A stretch of 22,114 bases of DNA from a virus, in the IMG/VR virus record IMGVR_UViG_3300044712_002045, positions 1 through 22,114 of that record, one strand, 5' to 3'. Position numbers and translations under genes: made by a program. The notes below the pieces were generated by a model. It searched no databases. It had not been told where the DNA came from and saw only the letters and a program-made list of their open reading frames with translations. Of the stretch, positions 11,967-18,478 are shown in pieces. Each line of letters starts with the position of its first letter. Positions within the stretch are counted from its first letter, which is position 1.

Positions 11967-14918
11967 CTACTCGGCGTGACTGGCGGAATCCGCCAGTGAG
12001 CGCAAACGCGACGCGACGGCCGGCGGGACTCCACGACCGGCGAGGTACCGGTGCACGGTCGAGGGCGCACACCCGAGCTCACGAGCGGCCGCTCGGGCGC
12101 CTCCCAGGCGCGTCAGCAGCTCCGCGAGCTCGCCCTGAGGCATCGGTGACCCCGCGGGCGGTCGGCCGCCAGGGAGGCTCTGGAAGCGAACAGCGGGGCG
12201 AGGGTCGAGTGAGGTGCCGGTGACCGGGTCGACGGCTCGCGGGAGCCACCCCGACCCACCTGGGACAACGCGGCCGACGTGGAGGGCGAAGCCGGGGGCC
12301 CGGCGGTGGACCGTGCGGAGGCGACCGTGCGCCTGCTCGAGCTCGGCCTGGGTGGCAGCGACGAGGCGAGCATCGGCGGCGACGTCGAGGTAGTCGGCCT
12401 CGGTCTGCACGATGCCGACGTTCGGCCACGGGTCGCCGACGGTCGCGAGGCAGTCGACGCCGGCGAGGCGGTTCAGGCCGCGCGTGGCGCCGTAGTGGGC
12501 GAGGAGCACCGACGAGATCGGAGCGTCGGCGAGGATGTCGCGGATCGCGGCGATCGCGCGCTCGAACGTCGAGGCGCTCTGGCGCGCGCGAACCCAGTCG
12601 GCGACGACGTCCTCACCGAGGGCGGCGCGGATGGCGATCTCGACGGTGCGGACGGTGATGATGCCGAGCGCGACGGGGCGCTGCATTTGATCGGCACATT
12701 CCTTCACCCACGCGACGACGCCGCGGAGCGCGGCGAGGAGCCCGGTGTCGAGGACGAGCTTGCCGTGGGAGAACCACGAGCGGCGTGTGGCGGAGCCGCA
12801 GCGGAGCATGGTGCGCTCGATGCGGGCGCCGTCGGCGGCGACGAAGCGGTGCAGCGGCGGGTCGTAGTCGACGACCTTCGCGAAGCCGGGGAGGTGCAGG
12901 TCGGCGTTCGCGTCCATCGCGACGACCGCGCCCTGGCGGCGGAGGGCGGCGGCGAGATCGTCTCGCGGCGCGGTGACGACGATGCGGTGCGGGTCCTCCT
13001 CGAGGCGGACGGACGCGTCGGTCGAGACCATGGCGGCGTAGAGGGCGCGAAGCGTGCGCGAGGTGGCGCCGACGGTGCGGGCGACGACGACGTCGGCGCG
13101 GCACGCGCGCGCGGCGTCGTGGCGGAGCGGAGGGCGGGGAAGGGGCTTGTCGTCGGGGCCGGTGGGCGGCCGGTCGAGCGTGTCCGTGAGGTCGGCGAAC
13201 GAGACGTCGGGATCGTCCCAGTCCTTCAGGGCCAGAAGCACAGGGCGCATCGCGTCGGCGTAGACGCGCTCGAACGAGTCGACGTTCGCGATCGCCAGCC
13301 GGACGTCGTCGAGCGTCAGCACCATCGTCTCGAGCAGCGGCGGCGGCTCGTCGATGACGAGGAGGCCGGTCGTGCCGGCGGACGCGTCGAGCTCGCCGAG
13401 GAGCGCGTGCGTGCCGACGGTGACGCGCGGGCGAGTGTCGATGGATGCGATGTGCGGCGGCAGATGCAGCCGCTCTCCGTCCTTCGCCGGGCACTCATCG
13501 TAGTACTCGCACCGGTGCTTGCCGCGGCCGAGGCAGAACTCCCACGTGATGCTCTGTCCGCCCTCGACGAGGGGGAGGGCCTTGTGGGCGAACTTGCAGA
13601 TCGGCTCGCCGCGGTCGTCGACGACGGAGAGCGGGCCGAACACGCGCCGGACGGGCACGCCATGGGCGGCGAGGTCCTCGGCGACCTGGATCGCGAGCTC
13701 GTTCTTGTCGACGGAGATCGACGTCTTGGTCTGCGCCGGGCTTCGGCGGGCGTCCGGACGAACGCGCGCTCGTCTGGCAGCGACGCGCTGGGCGGCGTTC
13801 GTCTTGCCGAGGCCGCACTCGGCGACGACGACGGTGAGGCCATCGGGGGCGTTCGCGATCGTGCGCTCGAGCGCGTCGGTGGTGGCGGCGAGCGTCTCGG
13901 CCGGCGTGGGCGGCGGCGCAGGAGCTGCGACGAGGCGGGCGCCGTCGTCGATCGCATCCTGCACGGCGTCGGCGACGGAGGGCCATCGCGTGACGAGATC
14001 GCGCATGCCCGAGACGGCGATGCCGTTGAGGTAGCGGCCGACGGTGTCGCGCGCCGAGCGTTCGTGGTGGGCGGGGTCGCGGGAGGCAGCCGCGATCGCG
14101 ACGAGGCGCACGAGCTCGGGGACGTACTCGGGTGGCACGCGCCGCTGCAGGATCGCGCCGGCGAGGGCGAGGAAGAGGTCGTGCCACGTGCCGGGCTGGA
14201 CGGTGTCGCGGACGACGCCGCCGATCGTCGCCGCGCGCGCCTGCCAGTGCTCGGCGAGCGTCGGCGTGAACGGGATCGGCGGCAGGGGCTCGCGCTTCGC
14301 ACGTGGCGATCGCGCGCGCGCCGGCATCGAGAGCGGTTCGAGGTCGACGGGGCGCATCCGCGACAGGTCGACGTAGGGCGAGCGGAACGGCTGGCCGCCG
14401 CGGAGGACGTTCGGCATGCGCATGTGCCGGGTCCAGTCCTTCGCCGACCAGTCGACGCGGAGGCCCGCGGCGTCGAGCTCGGCGAGGGCGCGCCGGATGA
14501 GCGGCTCGGCGTCGGCGACGGGGACCGGCGCGGCGAGGGGCAGGACGAAGCGTGCCCCCTTGGTCGTGTGGTAGACGCCGAACGGCAGCGGCGCGTTCGC
14601 GTAGCGCTCGAGCGCGGCGTCGAGCAGCTCGGGCGTCCACGGCGCGTGGCCGGGGTTGTCGGCGTCGACGAGGATCGTGGTGAAGAGCGTCTCGGCGAGG
14701 ACGTCGGCGGGCGCTTGCTTGGTGAGGCGCGGCTGGCGGTTATGCTGAACGAGCGGATGACCGTCGGGCAGGATGTAACAGACCGCGTGAGCGTCGGTCA
14801 GATACACGTGTTCGAGCGCCGTCACGAGGTCTAGGCGCTCGTAGGCGATCTGCGCACGCGGCTTCGGGTAGCCGCGCGCGAACTTGTCCTTCGCAACAGC
14901 GATACGCGGCCACGGCAT
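11967..14918 (-). CDS. Primase-helicase with Fe-S-type Cys cluster and C-terminal HTH
   Basis: This 983-residue protein is the likely replication initiator. Residues about 40-200 look like an archaeo-eukaryotic (PrimPol-type) primase: TTILVDADNPG gives the D-x-D pair (Asp85, Asp87), GVYHTTKGARFVLPL the second motif, and WTRHMRMPNVLRGG the basic motif. Residues 360-375 (VVVAECGLGKTNAAQ) are a Walker A, and GLLVIDEPPPLLE (Asp523, Glu524) a Walker B. Between them lie four cysteines, Cys441, Cys462, Cys470 and Cys476, the place where XPD/DinG helicases carry a 4Fe-4S cluster. Late helicase-like segments include AVVAMDANADLHLPGF and LLAHYGATRGLNRLAG. The end holds an HTH (GGARAAARELGCAPSTVHRYL). 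The last codons overlap the repeat complex, so self-recognition of the origin through the HTH is a natural hypothesis. The ATG lies three bases past the upstream stop. Confidence 0.82.
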   Translation of the reverse strand: MPWPRIAVAKDKFARGYPKPRAQIAYERLDLVTALEHVYLTDAHAVCYILPDGHPLVQHNRQPRLTKQAPADVLAETLFTTILVDADNPGHAPWTPELLDAALERYANAPLPFGVYHTTKGARFVLPLAAPVPVADAEPLIRRALAELDAAGLRVDWSAKDWTRHMRMPNVLRGGQPFRSPYVDLSRMRPVDLEPLSMPARARSPRAKREPLPPIPFTPTLAEHWQARAATIGGVVRDTVQPGTWHDLFLALAGAILQRRVPPEYVPELVRLVAIAAASRDPAHHERSARDTVGRYLNGIAVSGMRDLVTRWPSVADAVQDAIDDGARLVAAPAPPPTPAETLAATTDALERTIANAPDGLTVVVAECGLGKTNAAQRVAARRARVRPDARRSPAQTKTSISVDKNELAIQVAEDLAAHGVPVRRVFGPLSVVDDRGEPICKFAHKALPLVEGGQSITWEFCLGRGKHRCEYYDECPAKDGERLHLPPHIASIDTRPRVTVGTHALLGELDASAGTTGLLVIDEPPPLLETMVLTLDDVRLAIANVDSFERVYADAMRPVLLALKDWDDPDVSFADLTDTLDRPPTGPDDKPLPRPPLRHDAARACRADVVVARTVGATSRTLRALYAAMVSTDASVRLEEDPHRIVVTAPRDDLAAALRRQGAVVAMDANADLHLPGFAKVVDYDPPLHRFVAADGARIERTMLRCGSATRRSWFSHGKLVLDTGLLAALRGVVAWVKECADQMQRPVALGIITVRTVEIAIRAALGEDVVADWVRARQSASTFERAIAAIRDILADAPISSVLLAHYGATRGLNRLAGVDCLATVGDPWPNVGIVQTEADYLDVAADARLVAATQAELEQAHGRLRTVHRRAPGFALHVGRVVPGGSGWLPRAVDPVTGTSLDPRPAVRFQSLPGGRPPAGSPMPQGELAELLTRLGGARAAARELGCAPSTVHRYLAGRGVPPAVASRLRSLADSASHAE
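11979..11997. repeat. 19-bp palindrome inside the end of the primase gene
   Basis: ACTGGCGGA (11979-11987), central A (11988), TCCGCCAGT (11989-11997). It is the core of the 31-bp palindrome at the other edge of the region. It overlaps the coding sequence of the primase C-terminus, where it encodes residues SLADSAS. Confidence 0.95.
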
Positions 14919-14921
14919 GGT

Positions 14922-15515
14922 TCACGGGCACGAGGCGATGAAGTCGAGCAGCTCGCGGTCCGCGCGGAACCACTCGCCGCGAATGTGCAGACGCTGGAAG
15001 CGACGATGCAGCGCAAGCTCGTCGTCGCGCGTGCCCGGCATGAACCCGAGCAAGAGCAGCTTCTCCGGATTCCCGACCTGCATCGACCAGAGGCGCACGG
15101 TGACGCCGGCCTCGACCCAGCCGATCTTGATGGGGCCGCGATGCCCGGAGCGGATGAAGTAGATCGACGGCTCGTGCCGCAGCGACGCGCGCTTCTTGGC
15201 GGTGCGCTGCTTGCTCGACTCGAGGTGGCGCTCGCAGAGCGTCTTGCTCGTCGGCGCGAGCAACGACGTGCACTGCGAGCAGATGCCAGCCTGGCGCGTG
15301 GCATCACGCTTTGCGGCGACGCGCTCGCGACGTTCGTGAAGGTGCTTCTCGCAGAACTTCTTATCCGGCACGCACGGCGACGCGCAGTCGATACAGCGCT
15401 TCGATTCGACGTTCTTTTTGTGGCGGGCGCGCTGCCACGCGGCGGCCTTCGCCAGATGCTTCTCGCACATGGCTCGACCGGGCGCTGCTTGCGCCCTGCA
15501 CGATCGACACTTCAT
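14922..15515 (-). CDS. Triple zinc-finger protein with a GIY-YIG (Mug113/T5orf172-like) domain
   Basis: This 197-residue protein starts at the ATG at 15513-15515, coupled to the upstream stop. The first 100 residues hold three copies of a small finger: Cys3-Cys6-Cys17-His20, Cys41-Cys44-Cys55-His58 and Cys79-Cys82-Cys94-His97, each ending C-E-K/R-H-L and separated by basic helices. Residues 116-193 form a compact GIY-YIG-superfamily domain: SIYFIRSG, PIKIGWV, a conserved Arg (141), LALHRRFQRLHIRGEWF with His170 and Glu181. That superfamily cuts DNA. The Mug113/T5orf172 branch is common in phages, but its exact function is poorly known. A second copy of the domain is encoded at 21374-21826. 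Likely a DNA-binding nuclease. Confidence 0.82.
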   Translation of the reverse strand: MKCRSCRAQAAPGRAMCEKHLAKAAAWQRARHKKNVESKRCIDCASPCVPDKKFCEKHLHERRERVAAKRDATRQAGICSQCTSLLAPTSKTLCERHLESSKQRTAKKRASLRHEPSIYFIRSGHRGPIKIGWVEAGVTVRLWSMQVGNPEKLLLLGFMPGTRDDELALHRRFQRLHIRGEWFRADRELLDFIASCP

Positions 15516-15925
15516 GCTGCCCTCCGGCGTGCATCGATGGCGCAGAGGACGGCGGATGCGGCGCGCTCGACGTTGTCGGCGAGCGAGAGGCCGGCGTCGT
15601 AGGCGAGCAGGACGTAGACGCCCCCCGAGGCGGTGATGAAGTCGCCCCAGCGGATCTGCTCGAGCGAGCGCGTACCGTCGGCAGACTTCAGCTCGATCTC
15701 GAGGCGCCAGCCTTCGGGGCGCACGATGCCGGAGAGGTCCGACGCACCGGTCGGCGGACCCGCGTGGAAGACGCGTACGACCTTCCCGAGGCGATCGCGG
15801 ATGGGGACGCTGCCGACGTTCTGCCGCCAGAGGCGCAGCGTGTTCGTCGCGCCGAGCTTCAGCATGAGGTGCTGCTGGAACTCGAGCTCGTCGGGCGTCT
15901 CGACCCGGGGGGCGCGGCGCTTCAT
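15512..15925 (-). CDS. VRR-NUC-type nuclease
   Basis: This 137-residue protein is read from the ATG at 15923-15925, overlapping the upstream stop by four bases. The arrangement matches the VRR-NUC branch of PD-(D/E)xK nucleases: TLRLWRQNVG, then GPPTGASDLSGIV (Asp63), WRLEIELKSADG (Glu76, Glu78, Lys80) and SLEQIRWGDFITASGGVYVL (Gln90). Phage members are usually stand-alone and are thought to process branched or flapped DNA during replication and recombination. The neighbours (helicase, primase-helicase, GIY-YIG protein) fit that. Length is normal for a single-domain member. All expected active-site positions are present. Confidence 0.88.
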   Translation of the reverse strand: MKRRAPRVETPDELEFQQHLMLKLGATNTLRLWRQNVGSVPIRDRLGKVVRVFHAGPPTGASDLSGIVRPEGWRLEIELKSADGTRSLEQIRWGDFITASGGVYVLLAYDAGLSLADNVERAASAVLCAIDARRRAA

Positions 15926-16188
15926 CGCCGTGCCTGAATGGTGGTGAGCCGCAGCGGCCCGGCGAAGTAGATCGGCTTCTCGCTCTCGGCGGAGAACTTG
16001 AAGTCGAGGCGGTCGAGCACCTCGTAGCGGTGCCACTGCTTGTGGCGGAGCCAGCGACGCACGATCGCGACCTCGTCGTCGACGACGGCGCGAACCTCAC
16101 CAGACCACGACGTGTCGGCGAAGCCGGTGTCTTTGCACATGCGCTGGCCGACCTTCGGTGGCCACGTCATCGCCTTTCGCTCTGTCAC
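15922..16188 (-). CDS. Small unknown protein, possible SH3-like barrel
   Basis: This 88-residue protein has a GTG at 16186-16188 with GGAGG five bases upstream and a four-base overlap with the preceding stop. An ATG at 16168-16170 is an alternative start. The sequence KVGQRMCKDTGFADTSWSGEV followed by VRAVVDDEVAIVRRWL, HRYEVLDRLDF and KPIYFAGPL alternates strands and turns like a small SH3-type barrel. No family was recognised. It lies between a zinc-ribbon gene and the VRR-NUC gene and is coupled to both. Confidence 0.65.
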   Translation of the reverse strand: MTERKAMTWPPKVGQRMCKDTGFADTSWSGEVRAVVDDEVAIVRRWLRHKQWHRYEVLDRLDFKFSAESEKPIYFAGPLRLTTIQARR

Positions 16189-16580
16189 GGGATCCTCCCT
16201 TCGGTCCTCAGCACGCGCTGCAGCGCGAGCGTGCAGATCGGGCACATGCCTCCGCGGCCGACGTCGAGCGCATCGCCGCAGGTGTCGCACGCGCCGGCGC
16301 GCGCGAGCGGCACGCCCGGCATCGCGACACGCGGCCACGGCATGTCGGGCATCGGTCGCTGCCGCACGAACACGACGGCGCGACGTTCGATCTCGACGAG
16401 CAGCGCCTGGCGGAGGTCCTCGCGACCCGGCGGCCCGGCGACGGTGACCGTGCCGCCCTGCATCGTGAACACGACGCCAGCGCGGACGAACCCGCGCGCG
16501 GTCCAGCGGAGCGGGACCACGTTCGACGGCGGCGGTTGAAGAACGGGAGCGGCGCTCATCGCATGGTTCGACGAAGACAT
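16185..16580 (-). CDS. Zinc-ribbon protein of the replication operon
   Basis: This 131-residue protein is read from the ATG at 16578-16580 (MSSSNHAMSAAPV), which shares one base with the helicase stop (TGATG). A GTG at 16590-16592 would add four residues and cannot be excluded. Residues 20-75 are strand-rich (PLRWTARGFVRAGVVFTMQGG, then VEIERRAVVFVRQRP). The C-terminus has CDTCGDALDVGRGGMCPIC (Cys98, Cys101, Cys113, Cys116), a CxxC-x11-CxxC zinc ribbon. The internal MPWPRVA is the same heptad that begins the primase-helicase (MPWPRIA), and the DNA encoding it is nearly identical there. Function unknown. A nucleic-acid-binding or assembly role with the helicase is plausible. Confidence 0.65.
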   Translation of the reverse strand: MSSSNHAMSAAPVLQPPPSNVVPLRWTARGFVRAGVVFTMQGGTVTVAGPPGREDLRQALLVEIERRAVVFVRQRPMPDMPWPRVAMPGVPLARAGACDTCGDALDVGRGGMCPICTLALQRVLRTEGRIP

Positions 16581-18277
16581 CAGAAGGGCCACTCTTCCAC
16601 CGACCCAATGCCCGGCGACGCGTCGAAGTCGTCACCGACGGCCATCGCGATCTCCGACGGCGGCTGCACCTTCGCCGGCCGCGGCATCATCCACGCGGCG
16701 GGGACCTCCTCGCCGAACTTCACGCGGTAGCGCTGGTAGATCCAGCCGATCGAGTAGCCGCGCTCCTGCTGCGTGTCGCGGAGCTGCTCGACGTAGGCGC
16801 GCTTCTCGGCCTCCGTCGCCGGCGGTCGCTCGACCTCGGGGAACTTGAACGACGACGGCGGCGCGACGCCGAACTTGTCCTTGTACCGGTAGAACGCCCA
16901 GCCGGGCTTGTAGCCCTTCGCGACCGCGGTCTTGCAGATGTCGTCCCACGCGGCGCGCTTCTCGTCGACGGTCGCCGGGCGCACCTCGACGAGCTCGCCG
17001 GGCTTCTCCTCGGTCTTGTCCTCGGCCTCTGCGACGGGGAACTCGGCGCCGCAGGCGGGGCAGACGCGCGCGGCGAGCGGCACGATCGCGTAGCAGGCCT
17101 CGCACGTCTTGCAGGTCGTCGTGACCGTGCGGCGCTTCTTCGGCGAGTCGAGCGAGAACTCGCGATCGTCCTGCGGCAGGCCGTGCTCGAGCACGACGCC
17201 GGCGTGGTCGAGGATGATGGCGCCGGTGTTCTGCCACGGGCGCAGGATGCGCCCCGCGCACTGGAGGAAGAGCCCGGTCGACTTCGTCGGGCGCGCGAGC
17301 ACGGCGCACTTCACGCTCGGCTGGTCCCAGCCCTCGGTGAGCACGGCGCAGTTCGACACGACGCGCGTCTCGCCGCGCTCGAGGCGCGCCAGGATCGCGT
17401 CACGCTCCGCGGTCGGTGTCGTGCCGTCGAGGTGCTCGGCGGCGACGCCGGCGGCGCGGAACCGCTCGACGATGTGGCGCGAGTGCTCGACGTTCACGGC
17501 GAAGACGACCGTGAGCAGGTCGGCGGCGTGCCTCTGCCAGTGCTCGACGATGTTGCCGACGAGCCCGGCCTGGTCGACGGCGGCCGCGAGCTGTCCCTCG
17601 TCGTAGTCGCCGCCCTTGACGCGCACGCGCGAGAGGTCCGGCAGGTCCTTCGCTGGCACGGTGAAGACGCGCGGCTCGACGAGCGCGCCCTGGTCGATGA
17701 GCTCGCGCGGGGAGGCGACCACGACGAGCTCGTCGTAGGCGTCGCCAAGGCCACGACCGTCGGCGCGGTACGGCGTGGCCGTCAGGCCGATGATCGCCGC
17801 CTCGGGGTAGGCAGCGACGATCGCCTGGTACGTCCGCGCGAGCGAGCGGTGCGCCTCGTCGACGATGATCAGGTCGGCGTGCGGCTTCGCGCGGTTCCGC
17901 AGGGTGTCCACCGACGCGACCTGGACGACGGCGCCGGGGTTCCGCCGGCGATCGTCGCCCATGAGCACGCCGACCATCTTTCGCGGCAGGCCGTCGGCCG
18001 TGCAGAGCGGATCACGCATCAGCGTGTCGTGGTCGTAGCCGGGCCGGCACGAGCAGCCGATGCACTTCTTGAAGGCCTGCGTGATGAGCTCGCGCCGGTG
18101 GGCGAGGAACAGGATGCGGTTCCCGAGCCCCGTCGAGCACTCGATGATGTGCGAGGCGATGACGGTCTTGCCGGCGCCCGTGGGCGCGACGAGGAGCACG
18201 CGCCTTCGCCCGGAGCGAAGATGCGCGCGCACCGCGTCGACGCCGCGGAGCTGGTAGGGCCTCAAGGAGTACGACAT
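16580..18277 (-). CDS. SF2 DEAD/DEAH-box helicase with zinc ribbon and tandem C-terminal motif
   Basis: This 565-residue protein starts at ATG 18275-18277, with GAGG seven bases upstream. Helicase motifs in order: SLRPYQLRGVDAV (Q-motif-like), VAPTGAGKT (residues 30-38), IIVDEAHRSL (Asp140-His143), GLTATPYRADG (166-169), VVSNCAVLTEGWDQP and QCAGRILRPW (339-348). This is the SSL2/RadD-like family common in phages. Extra features: a Cys cluster KKCIGCSC plus Cys92 between motifs Ia and II; a ribbon CKTCEACYAIVPLAARVCPAC (Cys389, 392, 406, 409); and two related C-terminal units, KRAAWDD to FGVAPPSSF (about 440-477) and KRAYVEQ to FGEEVPAAW (about 492-529), both with G-Y-x-x-G-W-x-x-x-R-Y-x-x-K-F-G. 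It probably unwinds or remodels DNA in phage replication or recombination. Confidence 0.92.
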   Translation of the reverse strand: MSYSLRPYQLRGVDAVRAHLRSGRRRVLLVAPTGAGKTVIASHIIECSTGLGNRILFLAHRRELITQAFKKCIGCSCRPGYDHDTLMRDPLCTADGLPRKMVGVLMGDDRRRNPGAVVQVASVDTLRNRAKPHADLIIVDEAHRSLARTYQAIVAAYPEAAIIGLTATPYRADGRGLGDAYDELVVVASPRELIDQGALVEPRVFTVPAKDLPDLSRVRVKGGDYDEGQLAAAVDQAGLVGNIVEHWQRHAADLLTVVFAVNVEHSRHIVERFRAAGVAAEHLDGTTPTAERDAILARLERGETRVVSNCAVLTEGWDQPSVKCAVLARPTKSTGLFLQCAGRILRPWQNTGAIILDHAGVVLEHGLPQDDREFSLDSPKKRRTVTTTCKTCEACYAIVPLAARVCPACGAEFPVAEAEDKTEEKPGELVEVRPATVDEKRAAWDDICKTAVAKGYKPGWAFYRYKDKFGVAPPSSFKFPEVERPPATEAEKRAYVEQLRDTQQERGYSIGWIYQRYRVKFGEEVPAAWMMPRPAKVQPPSEIAMAVGDDFDASPGIGSVEEWPF

Positions 18278-18286
18278 CGGAGCGCC

Positions 18287-18478
18287 TCAGCCGAGGCCGG
18301 CGAGCTGGCGGAGGACGGTGCGCTGCAGGTTCGCGACCGCGACGGCGAGATCGCGGTGCTCGTTCGTCGGCGCGCCGAGGCAGCGCTCGAGGTAGGCGTC
18401 GAGGTTGTCGATCTCGAGCACCAGGCCGGCGACGGCGAGGAGCTTGGCGTGCGTCTTGGCGTAGTCGGCGTCGTTCAC
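18287..18478 (-). CDS. Small helical protein, unknown (63 aa)
   Basis: This 63-residue protein begins MNDADYAKTHAKLLAVAGLV. Its start overlaps the large ParB-like gene's stop by four bases and it ends nine bases before the helicase start. It is helical and mildly acidic (EIDNLDAYLERC), with a second helix VAVANLQRTVLRQLAGL. No motif was recognised. The tight packing between two confident genes and the coupled start are the support. Confidence 0.6.
   Translation of the reverse strand: MNDADYAKTHAKLLAVAGLVLEIDNLDAYLERCLGAPTNEHRDLAVAVANLQRTVLRQLAGLG

Larger units (their letters stand above)
11800..11997. other. Origin-like repeat complex (palindromic iterons around an AT-rich hairpin)
   Basis: Between the middle operon and the end of the primase gene lie repeated copies of ACTGGCGGAATC: direct at 11805-11816, 11863-11874 and 11979-11990, partial at 11851-11860, and a one-base variant (GGATTC) at 11939-11950. 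Two copies form palindromes, one at each edge (11800-11830 and 11979-11997). Between them sits a 24-bp hairpin (11881-11936) whose centre is the most AT-rich spot in the window. Iteron-like repeats, an AT-rich unwinding candidate and a neighbouring primase-helicase gene are what a phage or plasmid origin looks like. A multi-site operator for the downstream operon is the main alternative. The rest of the gap (11720-11799) shows only the ribosome-binding site. Confidence 0.6.

Noticed and set aside
11800-11997. CRISPR array
   Set aside because: The repeats are short, partly inverted and irregularly spaced, with no unique spacers of constant length and no cas genes.
12279-14834. 851-codon plus-strand frame opposite the primase-helicase gene
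   Set aside because: It is a mirror of the high-GC codon pattern of the primase gene. No domain or motif is visible, while the minus-strand product has clear catalytic motifs.
15922-16635. Longer upstream start giving a 237-residue protein
   Set aside because: The added N-terminus is Arg-rich read-through of the zinc-ribbon gene. The GTG at 16186-16188 has GGAGG upstream and a coupled overlap.
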